A DNA stretch of 64,000 nt from Osmia lignaria lignaria (Eukaryota > Arthropoda > Insecta > Hymenoptera > Megachilidae). Below the pieces are notes generated by a model. That model was not told the DNA's origin. It did not search any database and was given only the letters and a program-made list of their open reading frames with translations. Below are positions 13,301 through 24,914 of this stretch, one piece after another. A program made the position numbers and the translations under genes. The stretch spans positions 6,388,501 through 6,452,500 of the forward strand of contig NC_135044.1 of assembly GCF_051020975.1 (NCBI RefSeq), written 5' to 3'. The stretch's first letter is position 1. Each line of letters begins with the position of its first letter.

Positions 13301-13934
13301 ACTACACATCACAAATGTAGTTTTCGAAATTATTACAATATTACTATATCACTAGCCTGTATCTAAAAAATCTATTGCCAAATAGATCCATTCAATACTT
13401 CTATTGATACATCAATTTTCTACAATTGCAGTTCGCTTATCAATGTCATAAAAAAAAGGTTTTAAGGGTTTCACCTGTTATCATGTTATTTTACTTATTT
13501 CAAGATTTTTCAATCTTAAGACTTATAAAAAAACTTAGAATTATTATTAACCTAAACACTTTGGTAATAAAACGCTTGGTCCCTAATCTTAATGTCCCTA
13601 TAAGAGTCTTGTCTCATACAAGAGACCGTTGTGTTCTGGCATTCATAAATTCGTTTAAGAAATGTGGTGAGTAAGGTGGTCTCACTCATGTGATCTCAGT
13701 ACCTTCCTGGGCTGCCGCCTGGGCCTCTAGACACTCCACATACAAGTCCTGTTCATGCCACTTGGATGCTAGCTCGTCCTTTGTCATGCTCTCCAACTGT
13801 TGCTGTGTTAGCTTCATACGCCTTGGTTGCCTAGGAGAAGGAGGACTGCTTGGTTTTCCTCCTGCACTGCTGTTCTGTGGACTCCTTGGTGAAGACGGAC
13901 CAGCCGACTTAACGTCAGTACACTCCTCTGCCAT
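10345..13934 (-). CDS. fl(2)d: Female-lethal(2)d / WTAP, subunit of the m6A mRNA methyltransferase complex
   Basis: Five exons (13703-13934, 11656-11780, 11385-11563, 11153-11307, 10345-11054) give 466 residues (human WTAP 396, fly Fl(2)d about 536). The coiled-coil core carries WTAP signatures: KDELASKWHEQDLYVECLEA, SLRESENKYRQQHAEASH, REKILVRRLASKEQELQEY, DPAVNILIQKL, NELSAWKFTPD, GKRLMAKCRLLYQENEELGR, and LDEFLQDLDEDVEGMQSTI. The C-terminal third is charged and Ser/Arg-rich. WTAP anchors METTL3-METTL14 in nuclear speckles and, in flies, also directs Sex-lethal splicing. The Ser/Pro-rich N-terminus (SPRSPQNSSAGG) is an insect addition. The intron between exons 1 and 2 is about 1.9 kb and holds a candidate cassette exon (listed separately). 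Confidence 0.95.
12327..12368 (-). CDS. fl(2)d: Candidate 42-nt in-frame cassette exon of fl(2)d
   Basis: On the minus strand a GGAAGCACAG acceptor at 12369-12370 and a GTATGC donor at 12325-12326 bound 42 nt that encode ENLTNGTMQQLQIQ. Exon 1 ends with one base of a codon and exon 2 begins with two, and this block preserves that phase, so inclusion would insert 14 Gln-rich residues and change no other residue except the junction codon. The upstream frame is open as far as TCTGTCTATTCTC before a stop, so the true 5' boundary could differ. No transcript evidence is available. Confidence 0.35.
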
Positions 13935-16035
13935 TTTATGGTAGATACTATTAAAACCACACCCTGGGTTTTAAGTAAAATTTGATGCTTGTCTTCTTTA
14001 GCTGCTTAACTGCAAGGGGTATGTTGATATGTTGCCAGTGTTAGCACACATTTATCTGTAAATATAAAAATATTATTTTAGTATAATATTTCTTACAATT
14101 ATATTATTGTAAAAAATAAATGATTCAAATGTATATGTTGGTATATAAGTTATCTGTTCATCACTAATGGTAAATAATGTGTAATCATATTTATGTACTT
14201 CTTAAATTACACTCATTTATTTTACACTGATATATTTCATTTGAATAACTCTTACGTGCATTATATACTGTTATTTTTAAATCCAATAGTGCAGTTATAT
14301 CGTAGAAGAATGGAATACTATCGTGTACGATTTGTTTGTCTTCGTAGGCTACCACTTGTCACGAAATGGAGTAAAACTTGTTCAGGGCACAAATTCAGAC
14401 CCGGCTTTCAGAACATACCGCGTGATTGAAGATGGTCACGTGGCTCATTTAATGTTTTATTGCGACATGCAGGGTAGAAAATGTAGAATCCAGTTATCTA
14501 TAGTCGTAGAGAACATTGACGCCATTATGTCGACATGTCTGCCGTGAACAAGAATTTCGCGGTATAAGATTAAAATTTTTTCTTCTCTTATTTATGTCCA
14601 TACACATACGTCTATACATAATACACTCCTATATAAATTATTAACTAATTTTCAAAAATTTATTTGAAAAATACAATCATGTTCATAGAACTATCCAGAT
14701 GTTCAATTTAAGTTTTAACAATTATGATAGTCTACTATTGTAAAGTCATTTACTATAATCTAACAATGTACATATAAGTAATACCACTTCTGTTCATTTC
14801 ACATACCTCGTTTCGTGACACGCCTCTCATTCCATTAAGAAAAGTTTATTATCCAATATTTAATTCAACTTGGACGATGAAATACGACACCGTATGTGTG
14901 TATACATACAAATTTACACATATATATATATATATTTATATATATGATATATATATACTCAAATGTAATTTTGTAGTCTCTTATAAGCAAGTAGAAATCT
15001 TCGTTAGAAGGTTTCACAATTGATCACTCGGCGAAGCGAATAAACGTTATGTATCGTGTTAGTCTCAATGTCCCGCGCATTCCAAATACAATATCAATAC
15101 GCGCCCACGATACACGTATCGTGTAATTTTCTAAAAATCACACTACTATAGCCTAACACTTTAATATAACTAATCACGAACAATGATTACCGCTGACCCC
15201 AACATTCAGAATGGCTAAAGAAACGAATATCAGCGCATGCTCCGATCACGATTGTCCAACTACTGTTGGTATGGTAGTATGTATGTACGCTAAAAGCGTA
15301 CAGTTGCAACATTTTTTTTATATATTCTAAGGAAAATGATTTTATATAGGCCATGTATTCTTCACTAAAATATAAAATATTCTTAAAAAATATTCTTTTG
15401 TTTCATTTGACAGACCAAATTTTAAACTTCTCCTTTCAAGGTTTACCCTGCAACTGCAATTGCTGGCAGTCAAGGGATGTGAAAAAAATAAATGTTGATA
15501 ATTTTGAAAATTTCAATTATTTCGTTACTTGATTCTAATTGTAAATATATATTATTGTTTAAATAATATATATGGTAGAAATAAATGTTTATTACTGTTA
15601 CCATCTATATATACAATTGCTGATTGTGTTAGTAGCACTCATACAGTGACTGCTCTTGTAATCTCAAATATACCCGTGCTTGTTCTAATAACTAGCCTTA
15701 CTGATAAGTTTGAATTTTTAAATAGGCTCTAAACAAAACGTGATTCCACTTCTGTCTAAATTTTCTACTTTATTCACAATCCAGAATCTTCTGGTGAAGA
15801 ATATATGTGTATATATATACGGAATATGACATTTTGGTCTTTTCAAAGATTCAATATAAAGTATTGCATTTAAAAAAACTATATCATATGCACAGAAATA
15901 ATAGTGATCAGTATTCAGTTTGGGTATAAAAAGTGTTTAATGTGCAATACGTATTTATATTAGAATTTTATTGAAATGAGATCTATATTCTGAGTTTTAT
16001 CAGTGTACTTTATGTATTCATTTTCCTAATACAAA
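13935..16035. other. Divergent region between fl(2)d and MPPE1
   Basis: Two promoters are expected, since fl(2)d reads left and MPPE1 reads right. It includes an exon-like open frame (14295-14547), an AT dinucleotide run (about 14920-14960), a GCGCATGC NRF1-like half near 15234, and a small hairpin at 15285-15301 (GTACGCT, AAA, AGCGTAC). The rest shows nothing I can name. Confidence 0.4.
14295..14547 (+). CDS. Unassigned terminal-exon-like open frame
   Basis: After a plausible acceptor (ATAGTGCAG ending 14294), an open frame runs to a TGA at 14545-14547. It reads YIVEEWNTIVYDLFVFVGYH, continues through GTNSDPAFRTYRVIEDGHV and FYCDMQGRKCRIQLS, and ends IDAIMSTCLP. Its base composition is less AT-rich than its surroundings and it looks protein-like. 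I recognise no family and see no matching upstream exon or start ATG, so it may be the last exon of an undetected gene, an alternative exon, or a decayed fragment. Confidence 0.3.
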
Positions 16036-17789
16036 ATGTTAGATACTAGAACGTTTTCGTATAAGAAATATTTAGTTGAAGCTGGTATAGCACTAGTATG
16101 TGTGTTTATATTTTGTGAATATTTGGTATATTATTTTGTGCTTATTCAGGTACACTATATTGGTATCTTATATGAATAAGTATGAAATTACAAGGTTTTT
16201 AAATGATTACTTTTTAAACGTTGCAGTGTGCATGGCCTATGTTGGATCCACATAAAGTTGATGTTACAATTACTCCAACAAAGTCAGATGAAATTCCTGT
16301 ACATGCAATGTTTTTAGCAGACACTCATTTATTAGGTTCTAAGAATGGACATTGGTTTGATAAATTAAAAAGGTTTGTATGTATTGGGTAATAAAGTTTC
16401 AAATTTCATTTCTTCCTATTAAAATAGATATTCTATGTTTGTTTAGAGAATGGCAAATGTATAGAGCATTTCAAACTATGGTTACAATTCATAAACCAGA
16501 TATCATTTTTATATTAGGTATGTAATGTAAATATAATATGCAGATTTTTAATTCTAAATAATTACTAACAACAATAATAATGTATTCTAATTGTAATATA
16601 ATAGGTGATTTATTTGATGAAGGACAATGGAGCAGTTCCACAGAATTTTATCAGTATATAGAAAGATTTCATTCATTATTTTCAGTACCTAAAAACACCT
16701 ATCTTTATGTTGTTGCTGGAAATCATGACATTGGATTTCATTATGGTATTATAAAGTAATAGATATTTTTGTAATTGATAAATTGAAATTTCTCATGAAA
16801 ACAATACTTATTTAGCAATTACACCATACTTGAATCAACGATTTGTAAATGGTTTAAAATCACCAAGTGTAAAAAGAATTAGTATAAGGGGAAATCACTT
16901 TGTTTTAATTAATAGTATGGCACTAGAAGGGGATGGATGTTTTTTGTGTCGTCCTACAGAAATTGCATTAAACAAAATTGCTGGTAAGTCAGGTTTCTAT
17001 TGATATAAAAATTATAAGAATCAGAGCTTGCAAATGAATAAATGAAATTTTTTAGCACACTTGAAATGTGCAAAAGGTTTGGGAAATAATTGTGACAATG
17101 ATAATACAATTTCAAGATATAGTAGACCAATTATTTTACAGGTCAGTAAATAATTGTGTTTTATAAGTATAGAGAAATAACAGTACAATTATATAATATT
17201 TGAATTGTAATTATAGCACTATCCAATGTATAGAGAATCCGATGAAGTCTGTAATGAACTTGATGAAGCACCAGAAGAAGTAAAAAGTATTAAGTTTAGA
17301 GAAAGATGGGAGTGTTTGTCAAAAGAAGCATCTGAACAAGTACATAATATAATTTGTAAGAATTTTTGTATAATGAAAATTATAAATGTTTATAAAAATA
17401 TATCTTCATTTGTAGTTATTAGATATATTGAATCCAAGATTGATTATTAATGGACACACTCACCATGGTTGTAGAAGAATGCACAGACAGGATACAATGG
17501 AATTCACGATACCATCATTTAGTTGGCGTAACAAAGATAATCCTTCGCTCTTACTAGTAAGTTGTAAATTAACAACGTCCATTTTACCGTTATCGTGTGT
17601 ATATTTAAAATAATACTTATATTTCAGGGTGTATTTACTCCCAATAATTATTCTGTATCAAAATGTTATATGCCCATGGAATCTACCGAAATTAAAATTT
17701 ATATCATCAGTATAGTATGCCTTTTTATATATTTTATTATAAAATGCAAAATAAGACAAAGTCGATATTATTTCCTGAAATTTCACTGA
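16036..17789 (+). CDS. MPPE1: Metallophosphoesterase 1 (PGAP5), GPI-anchor remodelling enzyme
   Basis: Nine exons: 16036-16149, 16227-16372, 16447-16517, 16605-16745, 16816-16983, 17056-17141, 17217-17339, 17416-17556 and 17628-17789; 383 residues against 396 in human. Calcineurin-like metal-binding motifs are all present: FLADTHLLG, FILGDLFDEG, VVAGNHDIG and LIINGHTHHG. A hydrophobic segment near the N-terminus (IALVCVFIFCEYLVYYFVLI) and another near the C-terminus (IYIISIVCLFIYFII) give the family's two-pass topology. PGAP5 removes a side-chain ethanolamine phosphate from GPI glycans in the early secretory pathway. The tail ends YYFLKFH, without an obvious KKXX retrieval signal. The exon 7 donor is GTACAT; a later GTAAGA breaks the frame, so the weaker donor was chosen. 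Confidence 0.93.
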
Positions 17790-18927
17790 AAATATTTAAG
17801 TAGTATATAGAAATAGAAATCCTAAATTATTGACAGATCTGTATGTATATATATATATAATATAACAGTTTAAATTTCTTTTGTAGAACATTATTAATAA
17901 TATACATATTATTTACAGTATCCGTAATACATGTAAAATACTTATATTGTATATTATTATCCGACAACCAACATCAAATTTAGAACACTTTGTTACTTGT
18001 TTTACATATATCAGTTTTCTTTGCATTATTCTGTAAACTTTCGTTCTATTAAAACAAAAGATCGTGTTTACAAATACATGTAAAATATTACTACATTACA
18101 TATTTACTAAATACTAATTAAAGTACAGAGGTTCATATGTATATCAAAAATCAGTTATTATATATAAATCATAAGTATTTCACGTGAAAAAATATTGTAC
18201 AAATCAGGAATAAAGTTTGTATCTAAATTTATCGAAGTTTAAGTAATGTAAATACTTTTATATTATTGACCGTAATTACATTATTCGTAGTTAATGCACA
18301 TACATCTATCAACAAACTTGTAGATACAACTTGAAAAGCTGCTGTTTTTATTGTAATAGAACAGTAAATAATTATAAACGAATATTATTAACTATAATAC
18401 TTGGCACTGACTATAATTAATATTACATTTATCAGTATTTTACATATTTTATTATTAAAAAAAAGATGTAATATTAATATAGACAATGCATATTATTTTT
18501 TATGTATAAACTTTTTTCTCTTATTTATACGAGTAGTACTCTGTTTTATAAGTACTTTTACCATAATGAAGTATTGATTTAAAATCTAATAAAAAGTTAA
18601 AAATAAAAATCGTGTATTAAATAAGATTGAATAACATACACTATTATGTCAAATCACTATTTATGTTCATTTCTTGGTATAAAGTTTTATACATTTGTTT
18701 TTATAAATAGAACAACTTTACATATAATATTTAGAAAGAACATTTAGTAACTGTACTCACGTGTAATCATATTGAATCACCTTACTAAAACTGAAAGCAA
18801 ACTATTTTTGGTTTTATATATTTAATTTAAAAAAATTAAATATTCTTTGTAACTTTGGAAAAAAAAAAAAAATGTTATTCTCTTTTATTGGAGAATATCA
18901 TTGACGCTGTCAATGAGATAATTTTGA
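17790..18927. other. Convergent 3' region of MPPE1 and TM9SF4
   Basis: Very AT-rich. AATAAA at 18209-18214 suits the MPPE1 transcript; TTTATT at 18884-18889 is close to the TM9SF4 stop and would give it a very short 3' UTR. No further gene is seen. Confidence 0.4.
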
Positions 18928-21900
18928 CTAGTCTATTTTCACAGCAGCATATATCTTTCGAATAAACGCGTATGCCGCAAAAAATCCTATTGTGCCTGTT
19001 AATAACCAAAATGTGAGCACCATTAATGTTGTATAACCAAAATACAAAAGTGTTGGAATAAGTTCCGTGATTTCTAGTTTTGTCATAAAGTAAAAAATTG
19101 AATAGGCTAAGACGTATACAGCTGATCCTCCGCTAACGATAAAGCTCCTCCACCACCATCGGTAATCCTAATAATAAATATAAATTTATATTTTATGAAA
19201 GAATCTATAAATAAAAAGACCATATAATACTTACTTCTCCGCATAACTGAAAATAGACCATAACTATGGATATTTGAGAACAAGAGATGACAAGAATACA
19301 GAAGACAAGAAACAAAAATCCAAAAAGGTAGTAAAATTGATTTTCCCATAATGCAGTCAAAATGAAAAATAATTCTATGAAAACAGCGCCGAAAGGTAGA
19401 ATTCCAGCCATTAGTGTACTGCAATAATATGAAAAAAGCATGTTTTGTTACAACGACAATGATGTTTGAACAAATTCTATTAATTTTATATAGCTTACCC
19501 AAACACAGGATTCATGTACCATAATTGATCAGGAACTTGTCTAGGAATTTGATTTGTTCTAACCGGATGCGTAAAAGGCTGTTTACGATATCCAAAGAAA
19601 TATCCGAGATATACAAGAGGAAGTGATATACCAAACCATAAACATAACAATGCCACCATTGTTACAAATGGTACTGCGCCCGAACTATGTTTACCCCATA
19701 TAAAGAAATTTAAAAAGAAACAAGTGCCAAACACTATTCCTGGATAAAACATTGCTGTCTGTAACAATCAGTATAGTAATATAGTACATCAGTATATTAT
19801 ATTTGTAAAACATGTCAGTTTATGTTTACCAGTAATGCTGTTCTTCTCCATTTTCGTCCACGCATCGTCTTATAAAGACGCGCGGAAAAATATCCAGCGA
19901 TTAAACCGGAAAATACATACAAAAATATTGCACAAGTTGCAAGTGCACCTCTACTAGCAGGGGAAAGCATACCCAACATAGCAAAGACTGTAAACATAAA
20001 AGAAAATGAAAATATCGACAATTCTATTAACCAAATATAGACATACTTTTTTTATAAAGATAAAATCTTACAAATCGTTATTAAAGCCATACAAAATATT
20101 TGAATTCCACTGCCTATTACAGCAGCGAATAAGCGCGGATGTGGCGGAGGACGAAATACATCTCCGTGAACTAATTTCCAACCAGTTTCTTCAATAGTTT
20201 CATCTAGGCCTGTTAAACTATCATTTTCACCGGCATTATAGCGTGCAATATCCCTTCTTAAAGTTCGAACCATGATCATTGTTAGAATCCCTACATTATT
20301 TTATCAGAAACCAGTGTCTATGCGATTTAAAACAATCAAAAGAATTAAAAGCAAAATATATAAATATGTATTTACCAGAAAGAAAAAGGATTACAATAAG
20401 GGAATTGATGATTGAAAACCAGTGAATTTCAACGTCACTCATCCCTAGATATATGTCCCATCTGCTTGCCCAACTTATATCAGATTTTGTCCATTCCACA
20501 GAATATAAAAACAAAAGTTTTGTTCCTTTTGGATTAACAAACTGAGGATTTCCATGTGTTGGCAATATGCAGGTATTTCCTTCAAACTTTAATTGACTTA
20601 CATCAACCGATCGAGCTTCTACTTCAAATCCAACCACTCTGAATTCGTTTCTACAAAAATAAACGTGACTATAATTTAATACAGCTCCATTTGTATATGC
20701 ATGTATGTATGTATATATATGCTGGTCATGAGAGAGCATACTTTTTATCTAACAAATTTTTACTCGTGCTGCGCATCTCTATTTAGGATCTACACATTCC
20801 GTAATTTATGGTAACGCAAGCGCTCTTACGACGACCGGGACGCCGAGAGCACATACAAGGTGTCCCAAAATGAGTGTAAGCCGCTTAAGGGAGTGGTAGC
20901 TAAGATGATTCTGAACAACGTTTTCCTTTGCGAAAAAGCTTCGTTTTTGAATTATTAAGGAAAAACAGTGGCCAATCCGAGCGCGCATAGAGCAAGGGTT
21001 ATACCCAGAAGATAGAAGGTCTCATGATTTCTAACTTTTGTTAATCACAGGGTGTTCTATCCTTTGGGTGAAGTACCTTTTTCATATCGTCAACGTACCA
21101 TTAGATTTTGCGAATATATTAAAAAAAAAAATAAGTACAACATTTCTCTTTTCTTGTACATTTACGACATCATCATTCTGTTCGTATATTTCTATCCACC
21201 ATGTGTATGACCATGAAGTAGGATATAAGTTAAAATTCTTCCCAGGCTTAGTGAGATACGCGAATTAAGTATACTCTCTTGTGAACGGCAGTGTAAATTC
21301 CAATTGTATATATGAGATTTGTACTAACTCTCCATATTTATGATAACTTAGTTTTAGTTTAAGATAATTATTGATATAATATTGGTCATTCATGATTCCA
21401 CCCAAACGATATCCATGGTATACAATCACATTATTCGTATCTTTATGAATCTTTTTTGTTGCTGCTGGTAAATTATCAATTAATCTAAGGACAAATAAAA
21501 TTTGTTACAAAGGGACATTTAACGCAATTTAAAGACTTATAAATCTACCTACAGGTGTACAGTATAATCATGTTGAATACGTTCTATAACACGCTGTGAC
21601 TCTTCTTCATTCCATGTCATAAGATTAGATGGTCCATGACATAATAATTTACAGCTTTTATTTTGTGCCATTAGCACTTCATATGGTGTATTTACAATTC
21701 TATATAAAAATAAATTGTATTATTTTAAAAGAATAACATAAAAGTAATTAAGAAATCTTACCTATCACCACGTAATACCTCTCCTAAGTTTTCAGATTTA
21801 TAAATCAAAGTTCCATTTTTTGGTATACAAAAAGGAATAGAATAATACTCAAATGGCAACTGTGTATGAGTGCTGGTCATTTTAACTGCTTTAACATCAA

Positions 21901-22393
21901 TCTTTTGCCCCTTTTTAAACTCCACAGGAGCAACACCCGGCACGTAAAAGCCATTTGTTTCAATCAATAAGGATATTATTACAAATATAGCACTACTACT
22001 TTTTAACCTTTCCTAAAACAAAAAAACAATATACATACACTAAACTGTACAACCATTACATTTTAATGCATGAATTGGTTTTAATAACATCTACATAATT
22101 ATAATAAAGCATAGATTCAAAGGGATTTATTTATATATATATATATGATATAAACACAAATATATATTAATTTCTAACTAATTATTAAAGTCGACAACAC
22201 TTTTATTTAAACTGTTTTATTACAACTATGACAAACAATGCTATTAATTTCGTGACAAAACTATTACGGTTGTACAAATATACGCGTTTTATGCTTAGAA
22301 AATATTATATCAAAAAAGAATTGCCACGTTAAGTTTACATTTCTACTTTTCAATATTTTTTAAATATAATTAACTTCTAATAATGCTTACCAT
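18928..22393 (-). CDS. TM9SF4: Transmembrane 9 superfamily member 4
   Basis: Ten exons: 22391-22393, 21762-22012, 21553-21699, 21329-21484, 20376-20650, 20072-20290, 19830-19987, 19499-19758, 19235-19418 and 18928-19167; 630 residues against 642 in human. A hydrophobic signal segment (SAIFVIISLLIETNG) is followed by FYVPGVAPVEF, SENLGEVLRGDR, ISWASRWDIYLGMSDVEIHW, FAMLGMLSP, FIWGKHSSGAVPF, NPVRTNQIPRQVP, ENQFYYLFGFLFLV and the C-terminal IRKIYAAVKID, all typical of TM9SF4. The family has a large luminal head and nine membrane spans and works in Golgi/endosomal sorting. The first coding exon holds only the ATG. The donor of exon 4 (21327-21328) is GTTAGT, needed to keep frame. The following intron carries a foreign-looking insert. 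Confidence 0.93.
20806..21065. mobile_element. Probable transposon-derived fragment in a TM9SF4 intron
   Basis: This intronic stretch is richer in GC than its surroundings and holds AAGGTGTCCCAAAATGAG near 20869, AATTATTAAGGAAAAACA near 20951 and CAGGGTGTTC near 21049. Such words recur in dispersed insect repeats. No transposase frame and no clear terminal inverted repeats are visible, so only a degenerate fragment is claimed and its ends are approximate. Confidence 0.35.
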
Positions 22394-23261
22394 CCTACAA
22401 TATTATTTACGTCAAAGGCGCGCCACGCCGTTACCCCTCACTTTATTCTTGATTACTCTACTGACAAAGTTCTCACTCTGTTCACGTCAAAAATGAAGTT
22501 TACTTCAATATGAAGTTTGTATAGAAACGTTTATCAGTAAAACAACATTAAAAGTAATTCCTCATAAAATCCCTAGAGACGAGAGAGTCTCGAAGAAAAT
22601 GACGATTGCGTGGGAGGAAACCCCATATAATAATATTAAATTCCATAACAATAGTTTTTAATAATTAAAAACTATGTTACCTTTTTCCAAATTACTTTTA
22701 ATCAATCTAAATATGATCACAATTAAGCGTTTGAGCATTTTTACTTCCCCTGTAACGCTATTTTTCTTAGGGATACCTACTCTACCCGATCTTATAGCTG
22801 ATTATTTCTTATCAATTTTATTCATCTCACATATTTATAAATAATTCACCAGTAATATGTAATACATTGAATATTTGGTGTTACTTAAAGTATTTTATTA
22901 CATAACAGGTGATTATTATTACATTCTTTCTTGAAATTCCCGCAATTTTTTACTCTTGAAAATAGAAAGGAAGTAATCTTTTATAAATATGAAATGCTGT
23001 TTATTCACACATTTATTTAATTAATTTATGTATCATAAATTCTTAAAATGTTAAAATTATTATTCTTGTGGCTGTATAACATCACTTTTTATAAAGAATG
23101 GAAACATTTTTACCAAATAATAGTAGATGTTTTGATCAAGCTTTTCCGAGCGAAAAAATATATCCCCGAAAAGGAAAATATCGTCCCACGTGGGGACTCG
23201 TTTAATTACAAGTTACGTTATTTAGATATGCATCTGTTCGGTTAATTTTTATTTCAGAACA
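22394..23261. promoter_or_regulatory. Divergent promoter region of TM9SF4 and NGDN
   Basis: The two genes point apart across about 870 bp. The part nearest TM9SF4 has GGCGCGCCACGCCG (about 22417-22430) in otherwise AT-rich DNA, a promoter-like island. Nothing coding is recognised. Confidence 0.4.
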
Positions 23262-24914
23262 ATGGTACAGGTGAGTGGAAACTTTTAAACATATTATTTG
23301 GTTCAAATTTCGTAAAATTTGTCTGAATCAATGCATTTTTCTATCAGGTCTATTGGAAATTTTTGATTGTTTTTTTTCCGTTGTCATCCATTAGTAAATA
23401 GGAAAGATGGCAGCAGATTATTGCGCTTTTTTCCTCTACATCCACAGATCCGACATTTTTCTTAAAATTAAGCCATTTTACAAGTTTTTGTTTAATAGTT
23501 GTATAAAACCATTCACGTCCAGTTTTATGAACAGAATTGAGCGGGTACCTTATTTTTTAAATGAAATGTAGTTAACATTGAAATAAATAAAATACATAAT
23601 TTTTGAATGTCGAACTGGTGTCAAATAAGGTGTAAGACGACATACAAATTTTGAAAAATTCTGTATTGTTTTACCGAGTGTAAACATTTCAGTGTTTGAT
23701 GAATGAAGAATTCATTATGAGTTACTTTCAAGTATTATTACTTTTTTAAATAAAATATGATGAAAATGAGGGTATAAATACATTTTTCACTACATGACAT
23801 GCCTGTTTGAATTTTTTCATTACAATGTGATATGTTTGCTTTCCAAAACTAATCAATTATTTTTGCAGGCAATCGATGAAATGGAACAAAGGGATCTCCC
23901 ACAGGCATTCCGTTTGCTGGGGGAGATGAATGCCAATGTATTGCAAGTGAATCAACTTGTGGACAACATGTTAATTCGTGTTAAAAATGGAGAAATTTCT
24001 ACAGACAAGGGTCTTAGTTTTTTGGAAATGAAATATCATATGTTACTTTCATATTTGATTAATTTGACTTATGTAGTTCTGAGAAAATGTTCAGGAGAAC
24101 GTATAGAAGGAGATTCATCGATTGATCGTTTAATCGAAATCAGAACAGTCCTAGAAAAAATCCGACCAATAGATCACAAACTTAAGTATCAAATAGATAA
24201 ACTTGTTAAGACTGCTGTAACTGGTACTATCAACAGTGATGATCCAACTAATTTTAAAGCTAATCCTGATGCATTTGATACCAATGATGAAGAATCTGAC
24301 AGTGATCAGGGTGATGCAGATGAAGGTTTTAAATCAACACAATCAAGGAAATCTAATGTTTATGTACCACCAAAACTTGCTGCAGTACATTATGGTTAAT
24401 ATATCTATCAATTTATATTGTATTTTTAGTAATATCAATCATTTGAATATTTTGTGTTGCCGTTATAGATGGAGATGAAACAGTTGCGGATAAAATTCGT
24501 AAAGCCGGAGAAAGGGTTCGCAGACGCGCTGTATCGGGTGCTGTTTTACGGGAATTAAAGGAAGAATATTTAGATGCGCCTATCGAAGACACACATGGTT
24601 TAGGAGAAAAACAAACTAGTCTAGGTCGTGAGAATAAACGGAAAATAGAATATGAAGAAAATTACATGACACGTTTGCCTGTTACTAAACAAGAAAAACA
24701 CAGACGTCGTCAAATGACTACTGTTGGTACACTTGGAGAAGAAATTACATCGTTTGGAGAATCGTCTTTTGTATCTGCTAAAAAAAGAAAAACTCAGAAG
24801 AAAGGCAAAGCCAAAAAAAGTAAGTCTTTCGTATGGTAAATGTTATTGAAATTTAATATTTATCACGTAATTTGGATTGTTTTTACAGGTTTCAAGAAAA
24901 AAAGGCATCATTAA
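23262..24914 (+). CDS. NGDN: Neuroguidin (Sas10/Utp3/C1D family)
   Basis: Four exons (23262-23270, 23869-24394, 24469-24819, 24889-24914) encode 303 residues (human 315). The first coding exon contributes only Met-Val-Gln. The Sas10/C1D segment includes VNQLVDNMLIRV, GLSFLEMKYHMLLSYLINL and IRPIDHKLKYQIDKLVKTA; then an acidic stretch, YVPPKLAAVHYDGDE, ADKIRKAGERVRRRAVSGA, the conserved YEENYMTRLPVTKQEK block, and a basic tail KKGKAKKSFKKKRHH. The family works in small-subunit pre-rRNA processing (yeast Lcp5) and in vertebrates also binds eIF4E. The exon 2 donor is GTTAAT, weaker than usual but required by phase. A poly(A) signal AATAAA lies at about 25062. Confidence 0.93.

Noticed and set aside
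17340..17415. A stronger donor (GTAAGA at 17356) for MPPE1 exon 7
   Set aside because: Using it shifts the frame and removes the metal-binding NGHTHHG motif unless a second weaker acceptor is also used; the GTACAT donor gives the family sequence directly.
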